Notes under the pieces: model-generated
The model's database searches: none
Told to the model about the DNA's origin: nothing
Seen by the model: the letters and a program-made list of their open reading frames with translations, nothing else
Shown here: positions 43,595 to 54,612 of the stretch, piece after piece
How the letters are laid out: every line of letters begins with the position of its first letter
Position numbering within the stretch: the first letter of the stretch is position 1
Assembly: GCA_947568835.1 (NCBI GenBank)
Contig: OX387609.1
Coordinates: forward strand, 562,001-626,000
Length of the DNA: 64,000 nt
Origin: Protonemura montana
Taxonomy: Eukaryota > Arthropoda > Insecta > Plecoptera > Nemouridae
Direction: 5' to 3'
Position numbers and translations under genes: made by a program

Positions 43595-44834
43595 ATGGCG
43601 AACGCAGGCAAGCGAGTTCGGAATTTTAACTTCAATAGCGAAGAATGCGAGAAGTTATTAGCCGTGGCAAAAGATTACGCAAGCATAATAGAATGCAAAA
43701 AAACAGACGCCACGACTTGGCGTGAAAAGGTAAGTTACTTATTTTTGTATTTTTTAGTTATTGAACAATATTTGCCTTTGAGCACTAGGTTAGGCTGCAT
43801 GGCTAGTTGTTCGGCCGACTCACTAGACATTCTTGCCAATGATATGCTCATATTTGTTTTACCTACAGTTGCGAGCATGGGACAAAATTGCCGAAAAGGT
43901 CAACAGCGGGACGCTGAATAAACGGACTGCAGTATCGCTAAGGCTGAAGTTCGATACTCTGAAGCGCCGTGCCAGAAAAATGCACAGCGAGCGAAGGCAG
44001 TACCAGCTGCAGACTGGGGGCGGGCCATTCACTCCTCCAAAAGAGAAGGACGAGGAAGTTTTGGAGGGAGTCCTCGGAATGATATCTCTGTCAGCCAAAG
44101 GCTTGCCTGCATGCTTCGACAGCGATCTAGGTAAATAATTGCTTGTTGTAGCAAACTTATATGGCAGGCACCATCCTATGCATCCAGGCACTTGGACTTG
44201 GTCTCACCGACTGTGCCAGGAAGCACTCGAAGAATATTATAACATATTATTTATTATTATGCAGGATTTATCGAGCCACGTAAATACTAATCAAGGACTT
44301 GGCATTTTTTGCAGCGTCAAGCAGTAGGCAAGCCCTGGTGGACAGGGATATGCATTCCGAGGAGGAAGACGAGGGAGCTCTTTTAAACGAAGATGAAGTA
44401 AGATTTTAGCGTACATACACTATTCACCTTATTTTCTGCATCTAATTATTCCCTAAAATGTATTTCGAACTTGAATATCTCCATTGCTTTATTCACTGTT
44501 TTATTTGTCACGGAAACTGTACTTTCCAGTTCAGGGCTTACTACAGGCTTAATTTTCAGGTCTTACTATTTATTTAAAAATACAATGTCCTGAAAGTTTG
44601 TGTAGTATCATGCAAATTTTCAATTTATTGACATCCAAATGGTTATTATTTCAGTTGATGATGGGTGATCTTCACTTAAAAGTGCCAGAAGCAGGGGTCG
44701 AAGATCCAGAACCAACCGTTCTGGAGGAAGAAACTGTACAATGGACAAAAGATTATGGTCCTTCCATGCTACGACGCGCGAAGCATCCATCGCTGTCAAG
44801 CAGTGGCCGAGGTAGGCATGGTCATACTGGGTGA
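43595..44834 (+). CDS. Myb/SANT-like DNA-binding domain protein, spliced
   Basis: Four exons join in frame. Exon 1 (43595-43729) is followed by donor GTAAGT; exon 2 (43869-44130) by donor GTAAAT; exon 3 (44315-44397) by donor GTAAGA; exon 4 (44655-44834) ends at TGA. All acceptors end in CAG, and phases 0, 1 and 0 are consistent. The product is about 219 residues. Residues about 8-98 form a Myb/SANT-like domain of the type seen in NAIF1/FSBP and Harbinger Myb-like proteins. It has tryptophans at 42 and 49, a basic recognition-helix region (SLRLKFDTLKRRARKMHSER) and the signature TGGGP at 94-98. The C-terminal half is acidic (SEEEDEGALLNEDE). The start ATG has a good context (AAAGATGG); the frame is also open upstream from 43505, but that part has no protein character. 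Nuclear DNA binding is inferred. It could be a host gene or a domesticated or transposon accessory gene. A donor at 44812 may link to exon 5 at 45502. Confidence 0.85.
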
Positions 44835-45084
44835 TGCATTGCGAATTGACCTAGACAGGTTTTTATGTTGCAAACATTTTGCGCTTTAGTGTTTCAACAT
44901 TTGCTTTCTACACTAATGTAGCGTTAATAATGGGTCTTCAGCAGCGTGAAAACAGCTAATTTTTTTTTAGAAAATATTATCAGCAGCTAGGCTCTACTAA
45001 CATTCTACTGACTAAATGGTGAAGCGTGGCACTTCATTTTTTTAACATCAATATTTAAAAAAATATTTCAGTTTAGGACAGATA

Positions 45085-45380
45085 GACATTCCATGAAGCC
45101 AATGCTCGGACCGAACTAGCGAACTAGACCAGAGTTTTTTTTGCGTGCCACAATTTATTATGATATGTTGCTCTAAAGACCCGTAAGTCTCCAGCGAATC
45201 CTGACAGCTCCTATGATTGTTTCTCAGGTTTCTTCCCATAATATCAGTCCAAGCTATAATTCGAAGATCATGCTAGTATCGGAGCTGTCAATCTTTCATT
45301 CACCGAGGCCCAGACCCCTCTTTCACGCCCAGTTGTAATAACTTGCGTCGTCAAACACCAATACTCAATCAATTAATTGC
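45085..45380 (+). mobile_element. Second SINE-like family, copy 2
   Basis: It starts with CATTCCATGAAGCCAATGCT as in the 43038 copy. It ends CATTCACCGAGGCCCAGACC, GTTGTAATAACTTGCGTCGT, CAAACACCAATACTCAATC. The middle is about 100 bp longer than copy 1. It lies in the last intron or 3' flank of the Myb/SANT gene. Confidence 0.6.
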
Positions 45381-45501
45381 ATCAGTAGCTAATTGCTTTC
45401 CTAACCTAATCCGTGGGATCTGAAGTTCAACGAAGAATCTGACGATTTATTATCTGCGACAAAACGCAGCAATAAAACAATGCATGGTTTTTTTCCTGAA
45501 G

Positions 45502-45587
45502 ATCGCTATGATGAATTGAGAACTGCCCCATGGAGGCAACAGTTCTTTCAGAGACAAGTTGGTCCAGTGGCTGAACAGCTGTTCTAA
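45502..45587 (+). CDS. Candidate alternative last exon of the Myb/SANT gene
   Basis: A strong pyrimidine tract and acceptor (GGTTTTTTTCCTGAAG) precede a short open stretch reading RYDELRTAPWRQQFFQRQV and ending EQLF-stop at 45585-45587. Its acceptor phase matches the donor at 44812 (GAG/GTAGGC, phase 1), so splicing would replace the exon 4 stop and give about 240 residues. The minus-strand ORF here is its shadow. A transcript would settle it. Confidence 0.4.
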
Positions 45588-45730
45588 CTAATAACATTAC
45601 ACAATTATTGAAGGGGGTGAAGGCTATGATGAATTGAGAACTGCCCCATGGAGGCAACAGTTCTTTCAGAGACAAGTTGGTCCAGTGGCTGAACAGCTGT
45701 TCTAACTAATAACATTACACAATTATTGAA
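45505..45730. repeat. 118-bp tandem duplication of the candidate last exon
   Basis: The segment from GCTATGATGAATTGAG (45505) to ATTATTGAAGGGGG is repeated exactly once at 45623. It duplicates nearly the whole candidate exon with its stop. The second copy has GTGAAG instead of the pyrimidine-rich acceptor. Confidence 0.93.
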
Positions 45731-45757
45731 GGGGGGGGGGGGGGGGGGGGGGGGGGG
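45731..45757. repeat. Poly-G tract of 27 bases
   Basis: An uninterrupted G27 directly follows the 118-bp duplication, whose first copy ends in only five Gs. Such a tract can form G-quadruplexes and is prone to length error in assembly. Confidence 0.97.
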
Positions 45758-45837
45758 TCTTAATTGTCAACCGTAGAATATTGAACTCGGTGCATTCTCA
45801 ATAAGTATCAGTAATAATTACATGTTAGTGGGCCCTT

Positions 45838-46005
45838 CGCTGGGATCACCGAAGTTAAGCAACACTGCGCTGCGTCAGGTGTTGGATGGGTGACCATCAT
45901 ACACATGACCAGTTCTGTTCGGGAGAGAGGTTGGCGGGATGAAAGTTAAGCAACACTGCGTTGGGTCAGGTGTTGGATGGGTGACCACCGAACGGTTCGG
46001 CGTGT
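45838..46005 (+). repeat. 5S-derived SINE fragment, about 2 units
   Basis: GGGATCACCGAAGTTAAGCA matches the 5S rRNA box A region more closely than any other copy in the window. One linker and a second unit follow, then CACCGAACGGTTCGGCGTGT, which is the 5' head sequence seen at 36465. The order head-after-unit suggests an older dimeric arrangement. There is no 3' module. Confidence 0.8.
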
Positions 46006-48720
46006 TGGAAATCTTGGGTCGAAGTCGTTGATGGAGAAGGCATCATCGAGCAGTCAGGAGGTTTTGTTTCTTTGCCGGCATATGGTTACTCTTCCCTCTT
46101 AATTCAGATGCTAGAGGTGTTAGAGAAGTTAGAGGTGTTAGAGTTGTAAGAAGAGTTATAGGTGTAAGAGGTGCTGAAGGTGTTGAGTCCCTGACCTGTC
46201 GCTGAAACAGCGCCAACCGGAAACTAGGCAAGCAGTGGACAAAAGTCGTGACTATGGTGACTTCTAAGATATTTAATAGAAAATTAGGGAACCCTAATAT
46301 AGGACCGTAGCGAATATGACAAACAAATAAAGACTAATCGGCGTCTATAGAAGCTGGTTACCACCAACTTAGTTTCCCTCAGATAACTGGTGCCCGACTG
46401 ATATCCAGTATGAAGTTGCCACTAGCATGTCATCGCGATCATGACTAGAGGCATTGAGGACGCAACGGCCTCAACCTATTCTCAAACGTATTGTTACGTC
46501 AGGCTTTGTTGTAGATTACATTTTTATAATTTTATAATTTTTAAATTGAAGAACCGAAATATTCAAACAGTTTTTCAACATATTGTCAGCCACCATGCGT
46601 CACGATGGTGAGCGTAGAAGTGTTGGCCGCATGAAGCCGCCGTCGGTACCCGCGAAGGGTTTCGACGTCGGCACGCCAACTACGACGACTAACGGACTTA
46701 CCGAGACAAATAAGAAAATACAGCAAACAAGGGCGCCAGGCTTCAGAAACCCGGCAGCCGTCGGTAATTGGACTGGTACATTTATTGATATTTTCGGATC
46801 GGGCAACAGTACCGAGCGGCGATAGTAAATACAAAAGACTCGCTGGCCAAAGGCACAACCGGCATAAATTACACGCGTGACGACGAACATTAAAAACTGG
46901 TTCACTCCCGCGTTGACAGGGGATGGTTCCTAGGTCGGTGTGTTCATAGCAAGGGTTGCCGTCGTCCAGAGCGAGGCAGGAAGACAGGTGAAGGCACCGT
47001 CCGGCCTTCGAGTCCGGTAGTAACAACAATAAATTATTCACTTGCTTCATATCAATGTTTAGATCTGTTTAGTTTTCATCCTTACCGAGGATCGAAATCT
47101 TACTCTGGGTAGCGATAGCCAGTATCGGGCGGCATGCATCGAGTGTCAAAGGCATCTTTGGACGCGTCGCCGAGGCTAATGCAACATACATATCGTCATT
47201 TCTGGGTACCTATGCGATTTCATTGTTTATGTTCGGGAAACCACACGAGGCAGAGAATGTGTTTGCTTATCCGAGGCTTAGTGCCAGCGAGTGTGGTTAT
47301 AGCGAAATACTCCCAATAAGTCCATGCAATGAATCCAGACAGAGTATGTTTAGCCGCATTTTTTAAAAAGATACCGTCGAGGCTATCGATGCGACTTGGT
47401 TAATCAAAACATCCACATCAAACATGCACTCTCATATCATATCATATCATTGTAGGCATAGTAGCATTCCCCATCACACCTGCATTATTGCATAGGTCGG
47501 TGCACCCAATTCCATTCCTACTGCACGTGCAAGTGGAGTTTACGCTGCAGGATTACTTTGATTTGATTGAAATTTTTCAACATTTCCATGGCTGTTAGAC
47601 CCTCGAAGTACACAAGCGAGACGAAATTTCTGCCCAGGCTCTGACACCAGCCACTTTCTTTGGGACCTATCACCACAAATAATAAAAATAAGAAGAAGAA
47701 AAAAATGGAGACGGCATTTAAATTCAAGTTCAAAAAAGTCTTGAATTGCTTTGAATATTACTTTGGCAAACTTACGCCATATTTTTGGAAATTGCACGTG
47801 CGAGTTTACCCAAGTGCTACATTGTCATGCAGCTCGTGTCACGTGCTGATGAACTGCCCATTCTCTCGGGGGTATTTTGGCAATTGAGATAGGTCGCGAC
47901 ACTGCTATCTTAAAACGCAGCGCATTTAGCGAGTAATGAAACTTTCGGAATTCCTTGTTTGTATCGTACAATTTAACCACCAAACTTCGATCGGTGCGCA
48001 CCATTTCCAAAATGTCTTGGTCTGCCAATTTGGCCAAATGTGACAACTCGTCACATTTAATTCAGTTGACGCCAGATCCTTTATTTACCGATTCCGAAAA
48101 CCGAACAAAACAGTGTCACAGCCGGACAGTGCATGCTCATTCACCGTCACCATAAGACCAGTGCTGCATGACCAGATGTCAAAACCCCAATAATCAATTA
48201 TTCAATCAATAGATTTTCGTTCGGTAGTTGAAGCCGGGTTTAGTTACTCAAGATAGCAAGAAATCGTGTCGTGGATAATTTTAAACCCATTTAGAAAATT
48301 CGGGCTCAAATTTTCTTCTACCTCAAGAAACCTCATTATGCTGTCATCATTTTACAAGATGTTTCAATTCGACAATCTCAATGGGCTGCTTGTTGGGGTC
48401 AGGCTCAACCAGCGGCACATCCTGATAAAACATGGCTGACATTTAAATACCCCTTAGGAGGCTACAATCATGCCCGCTAAGCCAATCAGGAACTCAGCAA
48501 TGGACCATGGGAAAAAAGACCATACGCGCAAATTCGAACATAAAGAAATTAAAAATATTGCGAATAATTCAAAGATATACAAAAACGACTTCAATCTATG
48601 CACAAAATTAAATAAATCACATAAAATGACATAAAAATGACTTATATACTGAGAATGCACTAAAAGGACACAATTACGACTAAAATAATAAACTTACCAG
48701 AGAAGCGTGAATGTCTAAAT
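46006..48720. other. 2.7 kb low-copy DNA, no supported gene
   Basis: Overlapping frames exist on both strands around 46583-47050 (plus 46583-46825, minus 47050-46586). Neither has a recognisable domain, and at least one must be a shadow. The minus frame 48046-47825 contains LADQDILEMVRTDRSLVVKL and looks protein-like, but lacks recognised homology or clear splice sites. 46090-46190 is a purine-rich (AGAGGTGTTAG) low-complexity patch. 48136-48210 holds a SINE 3' fragment. Confidence 0.5.
48136..48210 (+). repeat. Fragment of 5S-SINE 3' module
   Basis: CTCATTCACCGTCACCATAA followed by GACCAGTGCTGCATGACCAG and ATGTCAAAAC matches the end of the 3' module. A CAATAATC-type tail follows. Confidence 0.7.
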
Positions 48721-48729
48721 CAGCTGTAA

Positions 48730-49290
48730 TTACCAGACGAAAACCCGGTCTAACTAAACAATCTAGTACATTAATAAGAACATACAGACGTGCCTTAAGG
48801 CAGAAGGAAAATTTAGGCCTGATTTTCTGCAGGGGTTAAACGGCGTCCACATCCCAACACACATACGATTCCTTGCTACCTTGAGTAACTAAACCGGCCG
48901 TTACTATCAAACGAAAACCCGGCTGAACTCAAAAATCTTGTACAATAATAATATCATACTGAGGTACCTTAAGGCGGAAGGAAAATTTGGAAGTGAAAGT
49001 TACAGGAATCCCGGAAAACAGGAAAACCCGGTCCAACTACAAAATCTTGTACATTAATAAGAACATACAGACGTGCCTTAAGGCGGAAGGAAAATTTAGG
49101 CCTGATTTTCTGCAGGGGTTAAACGGCGTCCACATCCCAACACACATACGATTCCTTGCTACCTTGAGTAACTAAACCGGCCGTTACTATCAAACAAAAA
49201 CCCGGCTGAACTCAAAAATCTTGTACAATAATAATATCATACTGAGGTACCTTAAGGCGGAAGGAAAATTTGGAAGTGGAAGTTACAGGG
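48730..49290. repeat. 283-bp tandem duplication with nested halves
   Basis: CATACAGACGTGCCTTAAGG occurs at 48781 and 49064, giving a period of 283. Within each unit AAAACCCGG...CCTTAAGGCGGAAGGAAAATTT occurs twice, so the starts alternate at spacings of 174 and 109 bp (48740, 48914, 49023, 49197). Confidence 0.9.
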
Positions 49291-51920
49291 ATTCCAGTTT
49301 TACAAGCACCGCAAACTCGTGACATTCCTTTTCATCCAGGGATCCCAATTAAAAGGCTATAGGGTTGTAAATTTTTATATCACAACACAATATATATATA
49401 ATGACATTAACATCGCCATCAAATACAATTCAAATGTTTTAACAATATCTGAATTACTACTCACGTGTTTGTGTTCACGTAAATCTTGCTAACTGTGAGA
49501 GTGATTTATTTGATATTTCCAAGCGTTTGTTCCGTGAGGTCAGTGGTCATGGCCGATTATAATCTGTGATTTGTGAAGATTATAATCAATCGCCCAGCAT
49601 TAGCTTAACTTAAGACGCGCGAAAACCATGAAAAACGAACGTCCGAGGCGGGCCTCACGGGTGCAAACGGGAACATTATGCAGGCGAGCGATAAAGTCCT
49701 ATGGCTTGTAAATTTGGTCACATGAATCTCAAAGCATCTGAGGAAACTCTACTCTCCCTTATGACTCTATCTGCTATGATTTTACGTTAACTTAATTGAT
49801 CACAATATTACATATTCTAGGCGTAAGGCAAACTAAGATAAAAAAACACAACATGAGAGAAGACAAAAAAAATTGGACATGAAAACTAGAAGATCAAATT
49901 AACCTAATTCCAGCGACCCTCAACGATGGACAAAGTGACAAAGAAACGACCATTCTACACCAAAACCGAACAAATCTAACAAATCTAACAAACCTAACAA
50001 ACCTAACAAACCTAACAAACCTACTACGGTTCGGTACCGAACCAATCTAACTGTGAAAAACGAAACAGCCTCTAGCAAGAACCTACAACAATCCAAAACT
50101 TGGACAGGAAGTCTAACAACAATGGCCTTGTCCCCAAATTTTTCTCGACTTCTCTCATGTCACACAAATGAATCAAGAATTATGAATATTTCCCGAACTC
50201 GAGACTTGAACAGCCTCTGAACTGACGTGACGTTAAGCCCCACAAAGCAAGCAATTAAATATGTTATCTATCTAACAAAAGTTGCCCCATGTTTCCTCAG
50301 ACGCCTGATAAAACTCTCACAGAGCGTTCTTGCTACAATTTCCAGGGCTTGAAGCAAGGTCTCGTCGGAGGAAGCCAAGATGCATCGGCTTCCAGCAGCG
50401 ACTCGTGGAGTTCATCTGAAGACAACAGAATAAAGTGACATTAGATTCATTGCCAGGTACATGACGACTCTTGCACTCAGTAAAACATGCTCCGGACAGC
50501 TACGTTTACTCGGGGAAAAGTGCAAATCCAGCTTTTGAACGAAATGAAACATGGGCTTTATTTTACTTGTCATGAACCTTTGATTGGGTTTAGTTTTGTC
50601 AGCTGTTTTCTAGTGTTCACGACGGGTCGAAAGTCAGTGCAAAATGCAAACGAACTGTTGTGGAGATCAAGAACTAGTTTTTGCTAACATTGCACTGCTT
50701 CATTGAATGTGGAAAATGTGTGGAAAAAGTGAAGAACTGGCAAACAAAGAACTATTTTCTTGTGGACTTGAGAACTTGGATAAAGCTTGCGCTGATATTT
50801 CATTGTTGGGGACGAAGGATTAACATAATATATTTGTGCCAGCATTGTTGGGATCTGTCAATAGAGTGCGTTTACCATTGCGGTAAGTGTATCAGTCATA
50901 TATTATCAGATGTATGTGAAGGCTCGTGCCAACTTACATCTATCGACGCTGCAGTAGCGACGTCTCGATGACGCAGGTAGGAGATCGGATTCTGTCCCAC
51001 CGCGACCAGCAATCAGATCGCGGACAACGTTCCATGTAAACCAAGGCTTGAGTGGAAACCTGCGTGAAAAGGAAGGCCGCGGATTAGTCGACACATTCAA
51101 TTAGTTTCCGCTAGACGGTCGCTAGCAACAACTTTTTCAGGTGAAGTTCAAGTATGTACCACGTGAGTTAAAGAGGCTGGGGGTCGATTTCACGAATTGG
51201 AACAGATTCTTTGAGAGGGTAGTTGTGCACGCTATCAGTTTATTTCTAATTGTTAGCATTTTGAAATGAAATGTCATCTTGCAATGAAAGCTTTAGTTTG
51301 GAGCAGGGAGCTTGACATCCATGCAGTACTACTGAAGTAAGATGGTTCAAAGCGTACCTCTAGTTTTGTGGTCCGGCACATTCCATCGTAAGTCTCTTGT
51401 CTGAGGGAAGTCGTATCGCTCTGGTTCCTCGATGTCTTCACGATCACTTTCCTTGATCGTGACCAAAAACTGCAGACAAAACAAAAAATACGTTAGTCAC
51501 GAGTACCAGCAGTTGGCAACGCCACTGGGACGGGGAGATGCGACATTTAAACAAGCAAACGATGGACGGACTCGTTTAGTGCAAGGAAAGTTGGAAGAAA
51601 CGATTCTTTGCAGGGGATTTATTGTGGAAAATGCTGATCGAATCCTGGCTTACCATTGGTCAGTCGAGCAGCGTATCCATCTTCATTCTTAACCAGGGTC
51701 TCGGGAGACGAAGATTTACGGGCGCCGATTCTGTAGCCTCGCGGTCAGCTGGGAATCAAAGGACTTAAATGAAACAAACTTTATGCGGAAAAATTTCATT
51801 GGGCGCAGATATGCACCATGTTTGACAGTTATTATGTTAATCTAGTCAAGAGTCGACGATTCATCGGTCTCTACTCAACTTGTTAAATAATTTGTAATAT
51901 TTATTTGTTGGCTCACCTTT
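49291..51920. other. 2.6 kb low-copy DNA; one weak exon candidate
   Basis: A short CCTAACAAA repeat lies at about 49970-50025. At 50346-50438 an acceptor (TTGCTACAATTTCCAG) precedes GLKQGLVGGSQDASASSSDS and then an acidic-serine tail and stop. This resembles a terminal exon, but no upstream exons were found. Other frames (50681-50971, 51432-51692) have no recognisable content. Confidence 0.4.
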
Positions 51921-52336
51921 GTTGCCACGGCGACTGGCCAGGTACTGGGAGTCGAACCAGAACCCTCTTCTAAACTGCGTTCCATCTTTGTTGCCACGGC
52001 GACTGGCCAGGTACTGGGAGTCGAACCAGAACCCTCTTCTTAACTGCGTTCCATCTTTGTTGCCACGGCGACTGGCTAGGTACTGGGAGTCGAACCAGAA
52101 CCCTCTTCTAAACTGCGTTCCATCTTTGTTGCCACGGCGACTGGCCAGGTACTGGGAGTCGAACCAGAAACCTCTTCTAAACTGCGTTCCATCTTTGTTG
52201 CCACGGCGACTGGCCAGGTACTGGGAGTCGAACCAGAACCCTCTTCTAAACTGCGTTCCATCTTTGTTGCCACGGCGACTGGCCAGGTACTGGGAGTCGA
52301 ACCAGAACCCTCTTCTAAACTGCGTTCCATCTTTGT
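51921..52336. repeat. 69-bp tandem array, 6 copies, open on both strands
   Basis: GTTGCCACGGCGACTGGCCA starts units at 51921, 51990 and so on with near identity. Since 69 is 23 codons, several frames stay open. The longest (minus 52412-51861, 183 codons) reads GTQFRRGFWFDSQYLASRRG-type 23-residue repeats with short unique ends. Each unit also contains, on the minus strand, GGTTCGACTCC, an exact consensus Pol III B box. I cannot tell whether the open frame is used. Near-perfect DNA identity including silent sites argues for recent expansion rather than protein selection. Confidence 0.9.
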
Positions 52337-53139
52337 TGCCGAGATGATGATCAAGTTGGTAGCCATGGAGCTGATGCAACAATTGGCCAGTCGAGTTGGT
52401 AGCATTGTTCACGTTGCAACTTGAAGACGCCGCTGTCAGACTGCGGACTTTACGTTCGCAACAATGAAATCAAAAAAAAAAACTGTGTTATTGCCTGGCA
52501 GTTGATTATTAGACGCTGAAAGATGAAGGTGTCCGTCATTAGGTTCCTGTGACGTGGATTAAACATGGACATAAGTTAGTGATAGAGAAAAGCAAGTAGA
52601 AATAACATCAAACGCAATTAGTACAGTCAGGTACAAAATCAAAAACATAGTCGCGAACAGGTACATTTATAAACATTAACACAAACATTAACACAAACAG
52701 GAACATTTAAAGCCACAACATTTGTTACAATCTTACACTTGACAACCACAACAGTTCCTGATTCCAAACTCTCGTTCCCACCACGATTCCTCCAGTTCAG
52801 ATCGTGCCAGCTATACAGGCCGGCAGCATAAACGCAGTAAAAACGCAGTAAAATCGCATCAAAAACGCAGAATAAACGCAGAATAAACGCAGAATAAACG
52901 CAGAATAAACGCAGAATAAACGCAGAATAAACGCAGAATAAACGCAGTAAAAACGCAAGACTTATCACGGTACCGAAGCGAAATCGTAATGAACGCTGAG
53001 GAAAGAGGTCGTAGTATTAGCGCTTCGAGTGGAGTGTGCATCATGCGGTGCCCACATGCCATGCAGAAGATGAAGACTCGTCGGCTCGTGGACCCGTTGG
53101 CTCGTGGATGACTGCTACCTGTAGATACCTGTTGCCTAA
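52337..53139. other. Low-copy DNA with an 11-bp repeat
   Basis: Only the AATAAACGCAG array is notable. The minus-strand ORFs 52968-52639 and 53188-52859 translate that repeat (FILRLFCVYSA) and are not genes. Confidence 0.6.
52835..52962. repeat. 11-bp tandem repeat (AATAAACGCAG), about 11 copies
   Basis: About seven perfect AATAAACGCAG units are flanked by degenerate ones (AAAAACGCAGT, AAAATCGCATC). Confidence 0.93.
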
Positions 53140-53304
53140 AGCCTGAATTACACGGTTCAACTCTTCTTTCAATTCTTGAATTCAACACTTGAATTCAATA
53201 AAGATTGAACGAAAAATTGAAGGGAAAGATTGAATAAAAATTCAAAAAATTTCTTGAAAAAAATTCAAGAATTGAAAGAAGAGTTGAACCGTGTAATTCA
53301 GGCT
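53140..53304. mobile_element. 165-bp MITE with 43-bp inverted repeats and TAA duplication (Harbinger-like)
   Basis: The left end AGCCTGAATTACACGGTTCA (from 53140) and the right end (to 53304) are perfect inverted repeats over about 43 bp. TAA flanks both sides (53137-53139 and 53305-53307). TWA target duplications are typical of PIF/Harbinger-type elements. The interior is AT-rich and noncoding, so it depends on a transposase elsewhere. Confidence 0.9.
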
Positions 53305-53307
53305 TAA

Positions 53308-53647
53308 CTGGTTGTGTTTGTGTGAGGCCTTGAAGCGCTAACCCAAGACCACTTAGCTGATGTTGAACGCAAACATCCCGGCCGGCCGAGGTAACAGATT
53401 ACGCGCCCGTGTCCCGATTCCGATGACGACGAGAACCGCGGGCGAGTCTCGGCGTCGAAGCCTCGGCGTCGAAGTCTCGGCGTCGAAGTAGACTCAATCT
53501 TGGCGGGGCCTGCAACGAACAGAGATATACTCGAATCAATAACCAGCTTCAGTTTTAATTTCATTGTTGAATTTTAAATTGATGCAATCGCTCGCAATTA
53601 CTAGGGTAGTTTATTGTTAGGAACATAATTAACCCACCATAAATTGG
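53308..53647. other. Low-copy DNA, no supported gene
   Basis: A short GGCGTCGAAG repeat (CTCGGCGTCGAAG three times) occurs near 53450-53490. The minus frame 53564-53304 is not recognised. Confidence 0.5.
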
Positions 53648-53722
53648 TGGCTAGTCGGGGTCTCGAACCCGGTCCGTCCAGTCATGGTTTTGCTCAAACA
53701 TCCAACTGAGCTAATAGGACAA
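53648..53722 (-). mobile_element. tRNA-derived SINE head with intact A and B boxes
   Basis: On the minus strand TTAGCTCAGTTGG (A box, 53702-53714) lies in a D-arm (GCTC...GAGC). GGTTCGAGACC (B box, 53659-53669) sits in a T-arm-like CGGG...CCCG stem. The acceptor ends do not pair, so this is not a functional tRNA gene. A short AT-rich tail follows to about 53610. The sequence upstream of it (53740-53850) is a diverged relative of the leader at 55310-55422. Confidence 0.75.
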
Positions 53723-53857
53723 GAGCTTTTCGGGTGGATTTTAAAGCGTCGAATACGAATGACGGGTGAATGACCAAGAGGCCGTGCATGGTCACAGTCA
53801 CTCTGATTCTATCCACATCCATTCAACCTCGGTGACTCAATGCTTGCGATGGGCAAA

Positions 53858-54612
53858 GTATTTTTTTATTAAGAACACAAATACCCTCTAAAATATAGAT
53901 GATTCAACGAGGACTGGAATCTCGTTCTCCACCTGTCACGAGTATTGCTCTAACCAATTGAACTACTTGGACCCCGATCTCCACCTGTCGCGGGTGTTGC
54001 TCTAACCAATTGAGCTACTTGGACCCCGATCTCCACCTGTCGCGGGTGTTGCTCTGACCAATTGAGCTACTTGGACCCCGATCTCCACCTGTCGCGGGTG
54101 TTGCTCTAACCAATTGAACTACTTGGACCCCGATCTCCACCTAGGTCGCGGGTGTTGCTCTAACCAATTGAGCTACTTGGACCCCGATCTCCACCTGTCG
54201 CGGGTGTTGCTCTAACCAATTGAGCTACTTGGACCCCGATCTCCACCTGTCGCGGGTGTTGCTCTAACCAATTGAGCTACTCGAACCCCGATATCCACCT
54301 GTCACGGGTGTTGCTCTAACCAATTGAGCTACTTGGACCCCGATCTCCACCTGTCGCGGGTGTTGCTCTAACCAATTGAACTACTTGGACCCCGATCTCT
54401 ACCTGTCGCGGGTGTTGCTCTAACCAATTGAGCTACTTGGACCCCGATCTCCACCTGTCGCGGGTGTTGCTCTAGCCAATTGAGCTACTTGGACCCCGAT
54501 CTCCACCTGTCGCGGGTGTTGCTCTACCCAATTGAGCTACTTGAACAGGAGACTTACTTTGGAGAGGATTTTAGTGAATTTAATGAGAACGACGAATCTT
54601 CAAGGACCAAGA
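53858..54612 (-). mobile_element. tRNA-derived SINE with 12 tandem 52-bp heads (minus)
   Basis: Read on the minus strand: a leader (54612-54546, CACTAAAATCCTCTCC) similar to that at 55352-55422; then twelve 52-bp units built on GTCCAAGTAGCTCAATTGG and AACACCCGCGACAGGTGGAG; then a tail (about 53905-53858, GAATCATCTATATTTTAGAG, TTTGTGTTCTTAATAAAAA). The tail is a diverged version of those of the single-unit SINEs at 37638 and 37759. Every unit retains an A box and D arm, but the B box is fused into the next unit's 5' end (GGGGTCCAAGTAGC). TTTT occurs only in the tail. Confidence 0.85.

Noticed and set aside
46586-47050. 154-codon minus-strand ORF and the overlapping plus ORF at 46583
   Set aside because: No recognisable domain; cysteine-rich composition without pattern; opposite-strand overlap means at least one is chance.
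49970-50025. Telomere-like CCTAACAAA repeats
   Set aside because: The unit is not a metazoan telomere repeat (CCCTAA) and only a few degenerate copies are present.
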